From assembly GCA_934617065.1 (NCBI GenBank), contig CAKTTY010000005.1, positions 1 through 64,000 on the forward strand: 64,000 bases of DNA, given 5' to 3'. Both the position numbers and the translations under genes were made by a program. Position 1 is the first letter of the stretch. Every line of letters begins with the position of its first letter. Below, piece by piece: positions 17,732-25,595 of the stretch. Under the pieces are notes generated by a model. The model did no database searches and was not told the origin of the DNA. It saw only the letters and a list, made by a program, of their open reading frames with translations. Source of the DNA: an uncultured Eggerthellaceae bacterium (GTDB lineage: Bacteria; Actinomycetota; Coriobacteriia; Coriobacteriales; Eggerthellaceae).

Positions 17732-19171
17732 ATGACACCGCCAACAGATGCCGCCGTTTTGGGTGGCATAACCGCAGAATCGAAAGAATACTTTGAAAAG
17801 CGTTCCCTTAAGAAGGGCGCCGTAAACTGGGTACTGCTTATGAGCTTGGGCATTGCCTACGTAATATCCGGTGACTTTTCTGGATGGAACTACGGCATAG
17901 GATACGGTGGCTGGTTCGGAATGCTTATCGCATTCTTGGTCATGGGAGCCATGTATTTGTTCATGGTGCTGGGTCTGGCTGAAATGTCTTCTGCTATGCC
18001 CGCAGCTGGTGCTGGCTATGGCTTTGCCCGCCGCGCCATGGGCAAGGTAGGTGGCGCGCTGACCGGGTTCGCCATCTTGATTGAGTATACGATTTGCCCC
18101 GCCGCTATCTCGACGTTTATTGCTGCGTATGTGCATGCGTTGGGCCTGTTCGCCGATATTCCCTCGGTTGCCATCATCGGCTTCTTCTTTATCGTCTTCG
18201 TTGGTATCCACCTTATCGGTGTTGGCGAAGCATTAAAGATCGTATTTGGCATTACCGCTATTGCTATGATTGCCCTTATCGCTTTCGTCGTTGGTATTGC
18301 ACCTCACTTCGAAGTGGCAAATCTCTTCAATATCACCCCTGCTGTAGATGGTGGTACGGCGCTTCTGCCTTTCGGTGCAGCTGGCGTGATCTCTGCTCTC
18401 CCATTTGGCATTTGGCTGTTCCTCGCCGTTGAGGGCGTTCCTCTGGCAGCGGAAGAATCGGCAAACCCAAAGAAGGACATGCCCAAGGGCATTATCGGTG
18501 CAATGCTGACCCTCATGGTTACGGGCGCTTTGGTTCTGTTCCTTACTGCAGGTGGTGCTGGCGCTGAGTTTGCTGGCGCTGCAGCTGCCCCGCTGGTTGA
18601 CGCATTGAACGAAGTTGGCGAAGGTTCTCTTGCGACGTTTGTAAACTACGCTGGTCTTGCTGGCCTGGTCGCTTCGTTCTTCTCGACGGTATTCAGCGGC
18701 TCCCGCCAAGCATTCGCCCTTTCCCGTGCTGGCTATTTGCCTAAGTTCCTTTCCGTCACCGGTTCCCGCAAAACCCCGTTTGTTGCCCTGCTTGTTTTGG
18801 GCACCATCGCCTTTACCTTGGCTGCCGTAGTTCAAGACGGCGACATCCTCCTGAACATGGCAGTATTCGCCGCATGCGTTTCCTACGCAATGATGAATCT
18901 TTCCCACATCATCTTGCGCAAGAAGGAGCCAAGCATGGAGCGCGGCTTCAAGGCCCCTGGCGGAATTGCCCTTACCGGTATCTCTTTCGCTCTTTCCCTG
19001 GTGGCTATTGTTTCGACCTTCACGGTTGATGCCTTTGCTGCAGGCTGCACCCTCGCAGTTCTTGCGGGACTGATGGTGTACTTCTTCGCCTATTCGCGAA
19101 AGCATCTGGTGGGCAATGCACCCGAAGAGGAATTTGCCGCTTTGAAGGCTGCAGAAGCTGAGCTGAGTTAG
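17732..19171 (+). CDS. eat: Ethanolamine-type APC-family permease
   Basis: This 479-residue integral membrane protein has about 12 hydrophobic helices. The N-terminal blocks YFEKRSLKKGAVNWVLLM, YVISGDFSGWNYG and MPAAGAGYGFARRAMG, and then AILIEYTICPAAISTF, match ethanolamine permeases of the Eat group in the amino-acid/polyamine/organocation superfamily. It would bring ethanolamine or a related amino alcohol into the cell. A kinase and a phospho-lyase of fitting type follow on the same strand, which supports the call. A strong AAAAGGAG site overlaps a structured leader. Amino acid transport remains an alternative. Confidence 0.82.
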   Translation: MTPPTDAAVLGGITAESKEYFEKRSLKKGAVNWVLLMSLGIAYVISGDFSGWNYGIGYGGWFGMLIAFLVMGAMYLFMVLGLAEMSSAMPAAGAGYGFARRAMGKVGGALTGFAILIEYTICPAAISTFIAAYVHALGLFADIPSVAIIGFFFIVFVGIHLIGVGEALKIVFGITAIAMIALIAFVVGIAPHFEVANLFNITPAVDGGTALLPFGAAGVISALPFGIWLFLAVEGVPLAAEESANPKKDMPKGIIGAMLTLMVTGALVLFLTAGGAGAEFAGAAAAPLVDALNEVGEGSLATFVNYAGLAGLVASFFSTVFSGSRQAFALSRAGYLPKFLSVTGSRKTPFVALLVLGTIAFTLAAVVQDGDILLNMAVFAACVSYAMMNLSHIILRKKEPSMERGFKAPGGIALTGISFALSLVAIVSTFTVDAFAAGCTLAVLAGLMVYFFAYSRKHLVGNAPEEEFAALKAAEAELS

Positions 19172-19176
19172 ACCGT

Positions 19177-19228
19177 TGCCGCAGGGGCGGTTTGACCCCT
19201 GCGGCACGTATTCCCTGCTGTGAGGGAA
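19177..19228 (+). promoter_or_regulatory. Tandem hairpins between permease and HAD genes
   Basis: TGCCGCAGGGG (19177-19187) pairs with CCCCTGCGGCA (19196-19206), an 11-bp stem without a T run. Four bases later TTCCCT (19211-19216) pairs with AGGGAA (19223-19228) around a six-base loop, GCTGTG. The second hairpin borders the GGAAAGGAG ribosome binding site. The pair could stabilise mRNA ends or be an RNA-binding target. Confidence 0.5.
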
Positions 19229-19238
19229 AGGAGATGCT

Positions 19239-19922
19239 GTGATTGATTCGGTGATTTTCGATTGCGACGGAACGCTGCTTGACTCGATGCCCGCATGGCA
19301 TGCACTGCAGGAGCGATTTGCCCAAAAGGCAGGAATTGCCCTCAACCCTATGCAATTGGTTCGTTTGAATGCGAACACTCTTCCCGAAACAGCAGCCTTT
19401 TTCCATCGGGAATGCGGTTTGGGCGGTTCGGTCGAAGAGGTTCTGGATGATGCCCACCAGATCCTTCTTAGCGAATATCGCAACAACGTTCTGGCCCGAA
19501 ACGGCGCGGTGGAACTTGTCCGCCGGCTGAGCGACGACGGAGTGAAGCTTGCGGTTGCCTCGTCAAGCCCTGTTGACTTCCTTCAAGCGGGCTTGGAGAG
19601 GGCGGGCATATTCGACTTGTTCAATGTGGTTGCCTCTGCGGAAGGCGAGGGCAGGACGAAGAGCGATCCCCAGTTCGGCGCAAGCGTCGCTTTCAGGCTT
19701 GGCGCAAATCCTGCCAACAGCTGGTGCGTTGACGATTCGGCGTATGCATTGGGCGCAATGGCGCAGGCGGGTTTTATGACTTTGGGCATTTACGACTCCG
19801 ATAACGCAGGCACGAAAGAAGATCTGCGTGAAGCAGCCGATAGCTTCATAAACGGTTTCGAAGAATTGGATTACGAGTGCTTTGTGCGCGGCTGGAAAAG
19901 AGAGAGCGTTGCCATCCGTTAA
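19239..19922 (+). CDS. HAD-family phosphatase
   Basis: The 227-residue protein has motif I DCDGTLLDS at the N-terminus, motif II in LAVASSSP, and motif III/IV around the Lys of GEGRTKSDP and VDDSAYALGAM, as in beta-phosphoglucomutase-like HAD hydrolases. It would act on a small phosphorylated metabolite in the cytosol. The GTG start at 19239 follows GGAAAGGAG. It lies between the permease and the phospho-lyase genes, so it may deal with a phosphorylated intermediate or side product of that pathway; its exact role is not evident. Confidence 0.88.
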   Translation: MIDSVIFDCDGTLLDSMPAWHALQERFAQKAGIALNPMQLVRLNANTLPETAAFFHRECGLGGSVEEVLDDAHQILLSEYRNNVLARNGAVELVRRLSDDGVKLAVASSSPVDFLQAGLERAGIFDLFNVVASAEGEGRTKSDPQFGASVAFRLGANPANSWCVDDSAYALGAMAQAGFMTLGIYDSDNAGTKEDLREAADSFINGFEELDYECFVRGWKRESVAIR

Positions 19923-19979
19923 GGGAGGCAAGTGGAAGAGCCAGCACAGGGCTGAATTGACTTAAGTGAGAGGAAGAAA

Positions 19980-21323
19980 ATGGGTTGCAAGAGTGAAGAC
20001 GTTGGCATCCTTGAATCTAATAGCTTCAACGTTGCCAATATTGATTCTTTGGAAGGCGATCTGAAGAGCCTGGTTGAACGCCGAGCGGTGTTGGGCCCTT
20101 GTTATCGCCTGTTTTACCAGAAACCATTGCATTTGGTGCGCGGCAAGGGAACGCGCCTGTTCGACGCCGACGGCACCGAATACCTTGATATGTATAACAA
20201 CATTCCCTCGATGGGCCATAGCAATCCGGCAATCACCGAAGCAGTTACCGATCAGCTGCAGCTGCTGAATACGCATACTCGTTATGTGCATGAGAATATC
20301 CTGGACTATGCCGAGGACTTGCTTTCAACCATGCCCGAGGAAATCGATCGCGTGATGTTTATGTGCTCGGGCTCGGAGGCCAATGACCTGGCGGTACGCT
20401 GCGCTCAGCTTTACACGGGCGGCGAGGGAATCATCGTTACCGGCGAAGCGTATCACGGAAATACCGCCTTGATCTCCGGTCTTTCCCCTTCAATTGGCAA
20501 AAGTGTTGCCATGAGCCAAACCATGCGCATGATTCCTTCTCCTGATACATTCAGGCTGGAAGTTGACGATTTGGGTGCATGGATGTGCGAGCAGATTTCC
20601 ATCCAGATTCAGGACATGCGTCGCCACGGCATCAAGTTTGCTGGCGTGCTGTTCGATAGCATCTTTTCCTCCGACGGCGTTATTCCCGGTACGCCAGGCT
20701 TCTTGAAGCCAGTGGTTGACCTGGTTCACAAAGAGGGCGGCGTGTACATTGCCGATGAAGTGCAGCCAGGGTTCTGCCGTACCGGCGATGCCTTCTGGGG
20801 TTTTGCCCGTTACGATATCGTGCCCGATATCGTAACCATGGGTAAGCCCATGGCGAATGGCATTCCTTGCTCTGCCATGGCCATAAAGAGTGAGGTTCTC
20901 GATGCGTTTGCGCAGGACAACCCCTACTTCAATACGTTTGCTGGAAACCCTGTTTCTATGGCTGCAGCTCAGGCGGTTCTTAACTACATCCGAGAAAACG
21001 ACATCTTGGAGCATACCCGCATCATGGGTGAAAAGCTTCGCGCTGCCGTGAGCGACATCGCAACGCGCCATCCCCAGCTTGCCGATGTACGTGGTGCTGG
21101 CTTGTTCACTGGTGTGGAAGTGGTCCACCCAGGCACGAAGGAAGCCGATCGGACTTTCGCTGTCTCCCTTATCGAAAAGCTGCGTGAAAACCATGTGCTT
21201 ATTTCCCTGTGCGGTCCTTACGGCAATGTGCTGAAGGTCCGTCCGCCGCTGGTGTTTGACGACTCCGATCTCGATATGTTCGCAAGCGCTCTGGAAGCCT
21301 CGCTTTCTCAGCTTGAGGCTTAG
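19980..21323 (+). CDS. Class III PLP enzyme, phosphoethanolamine/phosphohydroxylysine phospho-lyase type
   Basis: This 447-residue fold-type I PLP protein shows GSEANDLAVRCAQ, the PLP Asp in ADEVQPGF and the Schiff-base Lys in TMGKPMANG. Its N-terminal pattern (RLFDADGTEYLDMYNNIPSMGH) matches the AGXT2-like group. That group includes O-phosphoethanolamine phospho-lyase, which gives acetaldehyde, ammonia and phosphate. The next gene encodes an APH-type kinase that could make the phosphorylated substrate, and an ethanolamine-type permease lies upstream. An ordinary omega-aminotransferase is the alternative. GAGAGGAAG precedes the start. Confidence 0.8.
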   Translation: MGCKSEDVGILESNSFNVANIDSLEGDLKSLVERRAVLGPCYRLFYQKPLHLVRGKGTRLFDADGTEYLDMYNNIPSMGHSNPAITEAVTDQLQLLNTHTRYVHENILDYAEDLLSTMPEEIDRVMFMCSGSEANDLAVRCAQLYTGGEGIIVTGEAYHGNTALISGLSPSIGKSVAMSQTMRMIPSPDTFRLEVDDLGAWMCEQISIQIQDMRRHGIKFAGVLFDSIFSSDGVIPGTPGFLKPVVDLVHKEGGVYIADEVQPGFCRTGDAFWGFARYDIVPDIVTMGKPMANGIPCSAMAIKSEVLDAFAQDNPYFNTFAGNPVSMAAAQAVLNYIRENDILEHTRIMGEKLRAAVSDIATRHPQLADVRGAGLFTGVEVVHPGTKEADRTFAVSLIEKLRENHVLISLCGPYGNVLKVRPPLVFDDSDLDMFASALEASLSQLEA

Positions 21324-21372
21324 TGCATGATGTCTGCCCTGTTTTGGTGGGCGAATTGGAAAGGATGCCCTC

Positions 21373-22368
21373 ATGGCTAATAATTTTGAGAACCCCGAAG
21401 TATTTATGGAAGTGGCAAAAGCCGCAGCTGAACACTATGCCGATTCATGTGCGGTGAAGCTCCTTGCGTTTTCCGAGAATGCTACGTATTTGGTGTACGA
21501 CCCCGCAACCGATGAAAAGCTGTTTGTGCTACGTGTGGGGCGCCCTGGCTATCATACGCGCGAAGAATACGAAAGCGAGATAAGCTGGCTTCGCCAGATC
21601 AACGACTATACGCCGCTCAAGGTTGCCAATCCCATTCCCGCAACCGATGGGTCCTATATCCAGGAGATTGAGAAGGACGGGGTAACGTACTTCTGTGTAG
21701 CGACTGAGTTTTTGACGGGCGAAACACTGGAACACGATAACTCTCCGGAAGCGGCTCCTGCCCATTTTCGAACGCTGGGAGAAACGACGGCCTACCTGCA
21801 TCGCCAAACCGAGATTTGGAACGGCACCAAGGACATCAAGCGCTTTCACTGGGATTACGAGAACATGATTGGCGAAAATGCCGTTTGGGGCAATTGGCGC
21901 GATTACCCCGATCTGTACCCAGAAGCGGAAGCGAAGATCGAACGCTGCTGCCAGATCATCAAGGCGCGTTTGGATCGCTATGGCAAAACCGACCTGAATT
22001 ATGGCGTAATCCATGCTGACTTGCGCGATACCAACATCCTGGTTGATGGTGATGTGATCAAGGTTATCGACTTTGACGATTTCGGTTTCGGCTGGCATCT
22101 GCATGATCTGGCAGGTGCGCTGACTTTCATCGAGGATAGGGAAGATGTTCCTGATTTGGTGAATGCTTGGCTTGATGGATATCGCAAGGTTCTTCCCTTT
22201 ACTGATACCGATTTCGTGGAAATCGACACGTTCATTTTGCAGCGCCGTATCCAGATGATGGCTTGGATGGGAAGTCATCAGGATTCCACCCCTGTTCAGG
22301 GATATATGCAGGGGTATATGGAAGGCACCATGAATTTGGTAGAGCGCTACCTGCGTCTATTTGGTTAA
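21373..22368 (+). CDS. APH-family small-molecule kinase (ethanolamine/hydroxylysine type)
   Basis: The 331-residue protein has the aminoglycoside/choline kinase fold. Residues VLRVGRPGYHTREEYESE carry the nucleotide-binding Arg region, YGVIHADLRDTNILV has the catalytic Asp and Asn, and IDFDDFGFGW supplies the metal-binding Asp. Homologous kinases phosphorylate ethanolamine, choline, homoserine or hydroxylysine. Placement 50 bp after the phospho-lyase gene suggests that it makes phosphoethanolamine or phosphohydroxylysine for that enzyme. It is unlikely to be a resistance gene in this setting. The start follows GGAAAGGATG. Confidence 0.8.
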   Translation: MANNFENPEVFMEVAKAAAEHYADSCAVKLLAFSENATYLVYDPATDEKLFVLRVGRPGYHTREEYESEISWLRQINDYTPLKVANPIPATDGSYIQEIEKDGVTYFCVATEFLTGETLEHDNSPEAAPAHFRTLGETTAYLHRQTEIWNGTKDIKRFHWDYENMIGENAVWGNWRDYPDLYPEAEAKIERCCQIIKARLDRYGKTDLNYGVIHADLRDTNILVDGDVIKVIDFDDFGFGWHLHDLAGALTFIEDREDVPDLVNAWLDGYRKVLPFTDTDFVEIDTFILQRRIQMMAWMGSHQDSTPVQGYMQGYMEGTMNLVERYLRLFG

Positions 22369-22483
22369 AACGCAGTCTACTTGGCTGGATTGACCTCTGC
22401 CGTCTTTCAGCACCGAGGATATCCTCTGAAGGCTCTACCGCCTTGCGGCTTACCAATTTATGTGAACGAAAGAGAGAACACTT

Positions 22484-22825
22484 ATGAAGGAAATAGAGAT
22501 CATCATCAACGGCGACAAACTTGAGCGAGTAAAGCGCATCCTGTCCGCCTTCAGCAAGAACGGCATTTTCGTGAGCCAGGGTTTTGGCTATGGTCATCAG
22601 CAAGGCTACCATCAGGTGTACACGCGTGATGACAACCGTGGCGTGAACATGCTCCCCAAGGTTTCGGTCCGCACTGTAGTAGCGGATGACTTGGTTGACC
22701 CGATTGTGAACGAGATGGTTTCGAGCATGGGCAACGCAACCTTTGGAGATGGCAAGATCTTCATAAAAGACGTCGCCGAGGCAATTCGCGTGCGAACCGG
22801 CGAGGTGGGTGATGCGGCTCTGTAG
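22484..22825 (+). CDS. P-II family nitrogen regulator
   Basis: The 113-residue protein aligns along its length with GlnB/GlnK: it opens MKEIEIIINGDKLERVKRIL, has LPKVSVRTVV, and ends FGDGKIFIKDVAEAIRVRTGE. The T-loop (GYGHQQGYHQVYTRDDNRG) keeps the Tyr at the position of E. coli Tyr46. It appears to lack Tyr51, the uridylylation site, and is about one residue longer. P-II proteins sense ATP/ADP and 2-oxoglutarate and adjust nitrogen metabolism. No amtB is nearby; instead it ends a run of genes expected to release ammonia, which is an attractive functional link. Confidence 0.85.
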   Translation: MKEIEIIINGDKLERVKRILSAFSKNGIFVSQGFGYGHQQGYHQVYTRDDNRGVNMLPKVSVRTVVADDLVDPIVNEMVSSMGNATFGDGKIFIKDVAEAIRVRTGEVGDAAL

Positions 22826-22860
22826 CGGAGAGCCCGACGGTCTAAGCCCTAAATGCTACG

Positions 22861-22904
22861 AAGCGGCTCTGCTTGCCTGGTTTTAGGGGGCAAAGCCGCT
22901 TTTG
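22861..22904 (+). terminator. Rho-independent terminator after P-II gene
   Basis: AAGCGGCT (22861-22868) pairs with AGCCGCTT (22894-22901), with an inner TTGCC/GGCAA pairing, and ends TTTTG. The remaining bases up to 23051 show nothing definite. Confidence 0.75.
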
Positions 22905-23051
22905 CGTTGGGGGGCTTGCAGGCTAAGCGAACGTGGTGGTGCCGTGCTTGGTGGTTTCGCGCTCGGGTGGTGGCACGGATGGGACTCCTGCATGTAGAGG
23001 GCGCCCAAGATCCGTTAAGCGCGGACTGGTACACGCCCGCTTGCGGAGCGG

Positions 23052-23621
23052 CTAATGGCTTGCTTCGTAGCCCAAGATAATTGCTTCGGCAACTTCCGCT
23101 AGAGGCTTGCGCGTGTTCATAGAGATCTTCCGCATGCGACCGAATGCCTCTTCTTCTGTTGCTCCCGCTTCGATGAGCAGGCATTTTGCTTTGTCGACAA
23201 GACGTCGCGATTCCATACGTGCTTTTAGCCGATCAAGCTCACCGTGCAGCTGCTCTTCTTGCTTGAAACGGCTGGTGGCAACCTCGATGGCGGCAACCAG
23301 ATCCTTTTCGGCGAAAGGCTTCGTCACATAGCCGAATACGCCCATCTTGGATGCTTCTTTGACCTTGTCCTTCTGCGCGTAAGCGGTAACCATTACAACA
23401 GGGCATAGCTGCGCCTGCGCGATTTCCTGAGCTGCTGCGAATCCATCATCGCCATCCATATGAGCGTCCATAAGCGCGCAATCGGGCGCAAAGGCGAATG
23501 CCTTTTGAACCGCTTCGCTTCCGCTGCGTGCCTCTGCGACAACTTCATAGCCCAGATCTTGCAGGGTTTCCTTCAGGTCCATGCGGATGATCGCTTCGTC
23601 TTCTGCTATTAGGAGCTTCAT
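23052..23621 (-). CDS. ANTAR-domain response regulator
   Basis: This 189-residue protein has an N-terminal receiver domain (LLIAEDEAIIRMDLKETL, phospho-acceptor Asp in CALMDAHMDGDD, Lys in YVTKPF). A short coiled linker leads to a C-terminal ANTAR RNA-binding domain (VDKAKCLLIEAGATEEEAFGRMRKISM). ANTAR regulators such as EutV, NasR and PdtaR bind paired hexaloop hairpins in nascent RNA and prevent termination. Its stop-start overlap with the kinase gene (ATGA) makes a two-component operon. Convergent placement beside an ethanolamine-type operon recalls EutV/EutW; the PdtaR/PdtaS role of actinobacteria is the alternative. Confidence 0.92.
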   Translation of the reverse strand: MKLLIAEDEAIIRMDLKETLQDLGYEVVAEARSGSEAVQKAFAFAPDCALMDAHMDGDDGFAAAQEIAQAQLCPVVMVTAYAQKDKVKEASKMGVFGYVTKPFAEKDLVAAIEVATSRFKQEEQLHGELDRLKARMESRRLVDKAKCLLIEAGATEEEAFGRMRKISMNTRKPLAEVAEAIILGYEASH

Positions 23622-24334
23622 TGTTCCTCTTCTGGTGTTTGGGTCTGTTCGTTAAGGATGGAGTTGGGTATTTCGAAAGTGAAGCATGCTCCAATGGGCG
23701 TTGCCACTTCTTCGAGTTCGCTGCGAAGGTCGTCTTCAACCAGGGTGCGCATGAGGGTCAATCCCATGCTGGTTTGTCCTTGGATAGTGAATCCGCTAGG
23801 TAACCCGCAGCCGTCATCGCTGATGGTTGCGCGCAGTCCTTTTTCGGTCTGCTCGAGACTGATGTTCACGTTTCCTTGTGTTTCTTCGGCAAATCCATGC
23901 TCAAAGGAATTGCACGTGATTTCAGCTATGACAAGCGCCAAGCTTATGGAAACGGATCCGGGAATAAGGCGCGGGGTTCCGGTAACCGTGATGCAAAACT
24001 GACTTGAGTCACCGCACATACTGGTTTTGACCTGCTGTGATACACGCCAAGCAAGTTCGATGACGTCCACCTGCTCCTTGGCTGCCTCGGAGAGCATCTC
24101 GTGCGCTATCGCCATGGAGCGAAGGCGCCCTGCCGCTTCAACCAAGACGCTTCTTGCCTCTTCGGAGGGGCAGCGGCGAATATGCAGGCGCATCAGTGAT
24201 TCGACGGTTTGCAGATTGTTCTTCACTCGATGGTGAACTTCATGGATGAGGGCGTCCTTCACGCGTATCTCACGGGCAAGCGCTTGTTCTCGTCCTTCTG
24301 TGGCGGACCCGTTTGGGCCAGTGCGCTTTTCCAT
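23618..24334 (-). CDS. HisKA_2-type sensor histidine kinase lacking a sensor domain
   Basis: The 238-residue protein begins MEKRTG after AAGGAGG, chosen over an upstream in-frame start at 24460. After about 20 residues it goes straight into the dimerisation domain with the phospho-His in IHEVHHRVKNNLQTVESLM. A HATPase domain follows (CNSFEHGF for the N box, ISDDGCGLPSG, SMGLTLM). This is the kinase type that pairs with ANTAR regulators (EutW, PdtaS). PdtaS carries GAF and PAS domains in front; none are present here, so the signal must come from a partner or through the catalytic part. Confidence 0.88.
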   Translation of the reverse strand: MEKRTGPNGSATEGREQALAREIRVKDALIHEVHHRVKNNLQTVESLMRLHIRRCPSEEARSVLVEAAGRLRSMAIAHEMLSEAAKEQVDVIELAWRVSQQVKTSMCGDSSQFCITVTGTPRLIPGSVSISLALVIAEITCNSFEHGFAEETQGNVNISLEQTEKGLRATISDDGCGLPSGFTIQGQTSMGLTLMRTLVEDDLRSELEEVATPIGACFTFEIPNSILNEQTQTPEEEQ

Positions 24335-24527
24335 GATGAGCCTCCTTCGATGTGCGCATAGTTTCCGCAACCGATTGTAGAAAGGCGGTATTTCGAGTCG
24401 GTTTCTCCGTGGTTTCCAAACGATTTGCTTTTGATACGCAAACTTGAGCGGGTGGGCCAATTAGGCTTGGGCTTCATCTGATTTGCCGGACCGGACCTTA
24501 GGGCACTTGAGTTGGCGCGAAACGAAA

Positions 24528-24590
24528 ATGCCCCGCTTTTGGGTTTCTTCCGGCCCTCAAGGAAGGGCACGGCTACCAAAAGCGGGGCAT
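24528..24590 (-). terminator. Rho-independent terminator after nadK
   Basis: A 15-bp perfect inverted repeat (24528-24542 with 24576-24590, core GCCCCGCTTTTGG) encloses 33 bases. On the minus strand it is followed by TTTTCGTTTCG, so it ends the nadK transcript. Confidence 0.8.
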
Positions 24591-24650
24591 GGTGAGGCGA
24601 AACGGAGCTTGCCTTTGCGCGGCAAGCAGTTCTTGCTATAAGCGTTTCAG

Positions 24651-25535
24651 TTACGAGAAGAACACGCGCGAAGTGCGGCCGTAAAATGATTCTGCCTTAT
24701 AGCGCAGCAGCACAGTGGGCTCTTCGCCCGACTGAACGATAACGCGGCGGATGGGGCGATCGATGGGGATAAGCTCGCCATCGATGAACATGGTTGCTTC
24801 GCGGTTCGCGCTCGAAGGGTCCATCGCGATTTCGACGATATCGGAAGGGCCGGTAACCAGCGCTCGAGAGTGCAGGGAATGGGGCGCGATGGGCACTACC
24901 ACCAGGCCGCTGTAGCCAGGGGCAACCAGCGGGCCGCCTGCGGAAAGGGCGTAAGCGGTAGATCCGGTTGCGGTGGCAACGATAAGACCGTCTCCCTTAA
25001 CGTCGGCAACTTTTTCGCCTGCAACCGTGTAGGCGCAGTCGATGACGCGACCCTGGGCACCACGGGCAAGGGTGAGTTCATTCAGACCGAAAAACTGCTG
25101 CGAGCCCTTCATGGGGGCATCGGGACCGCCATTGGCTCCTTCGTCACCTTCGCAGAAAACATCTATGCGCAAGTTCGTGCGGTATTCGGTGGTCAGCTCG
25201 CCGGCGAGCGCTGCTGCAACCACGGGGATAATGCCGTCTTCGTTGGAGTTGGCCATGAATCCCAGATGGCCGAAGTTCACGCCCAGAATAGGGATGCGGC
25301 GGTATTTGATTTGAGCGGCGGTGCGCAAAATGGTACCGTCGCCGCCTAACACTACGGCAAGATCGAAGTCGTCGATATTTTCGACGCGGCGCTGGAAAAA
25401 CTCGGATGAAGCGCGGAGATCGTCCGTATCGAAAGCGGTGAACTCGACGCCCTGGGAAGCCAGGTACACCTCGAGGAGCAGCGCTGACTCGAGCGCTTTG
25501 GGGTTGTAATTATTGCGAACAATAAGAATGCGCAT
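24651..25535 (-). CDS. nadK: NAD kinase
   Basis: This 294-residue enzyme phosphorylates NAD to NADP in the cytosol. It has the GGDGT motif (LGGDGTILRTAAQ), the conserved NE block (FGLNELTLARG) and DGLIVATATGSTAYALSAGGP, all diagnostic of NadK. Length is normal. AAGGAATAATCT precedes the ATG. It is divergent from murJ with about 60 bp between the starts, so the two promoters overlap or abut. Confidence 0.95.
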   Translation of the reverse strand: MRILIVRNNYNPKALESALLLEVYLASQGVEFTAFDTDDLRASSEFFQRRVENIDDFDLAVVLGGDGTILRTAAQIKYRRIPILGVNFGHLGFMANSNEDGIIPVVAAALAGELTTEYRTNLRIDVFCEGDEGANGGPDAPMKGSQQFFGLNELTLARGAQGRVIDCAYTVAGEKVADVKGDGLIVATATGSTAYALSAGGPLVAPGYSGLVVVPIAPHSLHSRALVTGPSDIVEIAMDPSSANREATMFIDGELIPIDRPIRRVIVQSGEEPTVLLRYKAESFYGRTSRVFFS

Positions 25536-25595
25536 AGATTATTCCTTAGTATGGTTCCCTGGAATCTGAACAATTATAGACAACCTTGAGGACCA

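Noticed and set aside
17732-22368. Classical eut operon with ethanolamine ammonia-lyase and microcompartment
   Set aside because: No eutBC or shell-protein genes are present; the enzymes are of the kinase and phospho-lyase type.
22849-23184. Frames on both strands between the P-II and ANTAR genes
   Set aside because: They overlap the terminator or the ANTAR gene and lack start signals.
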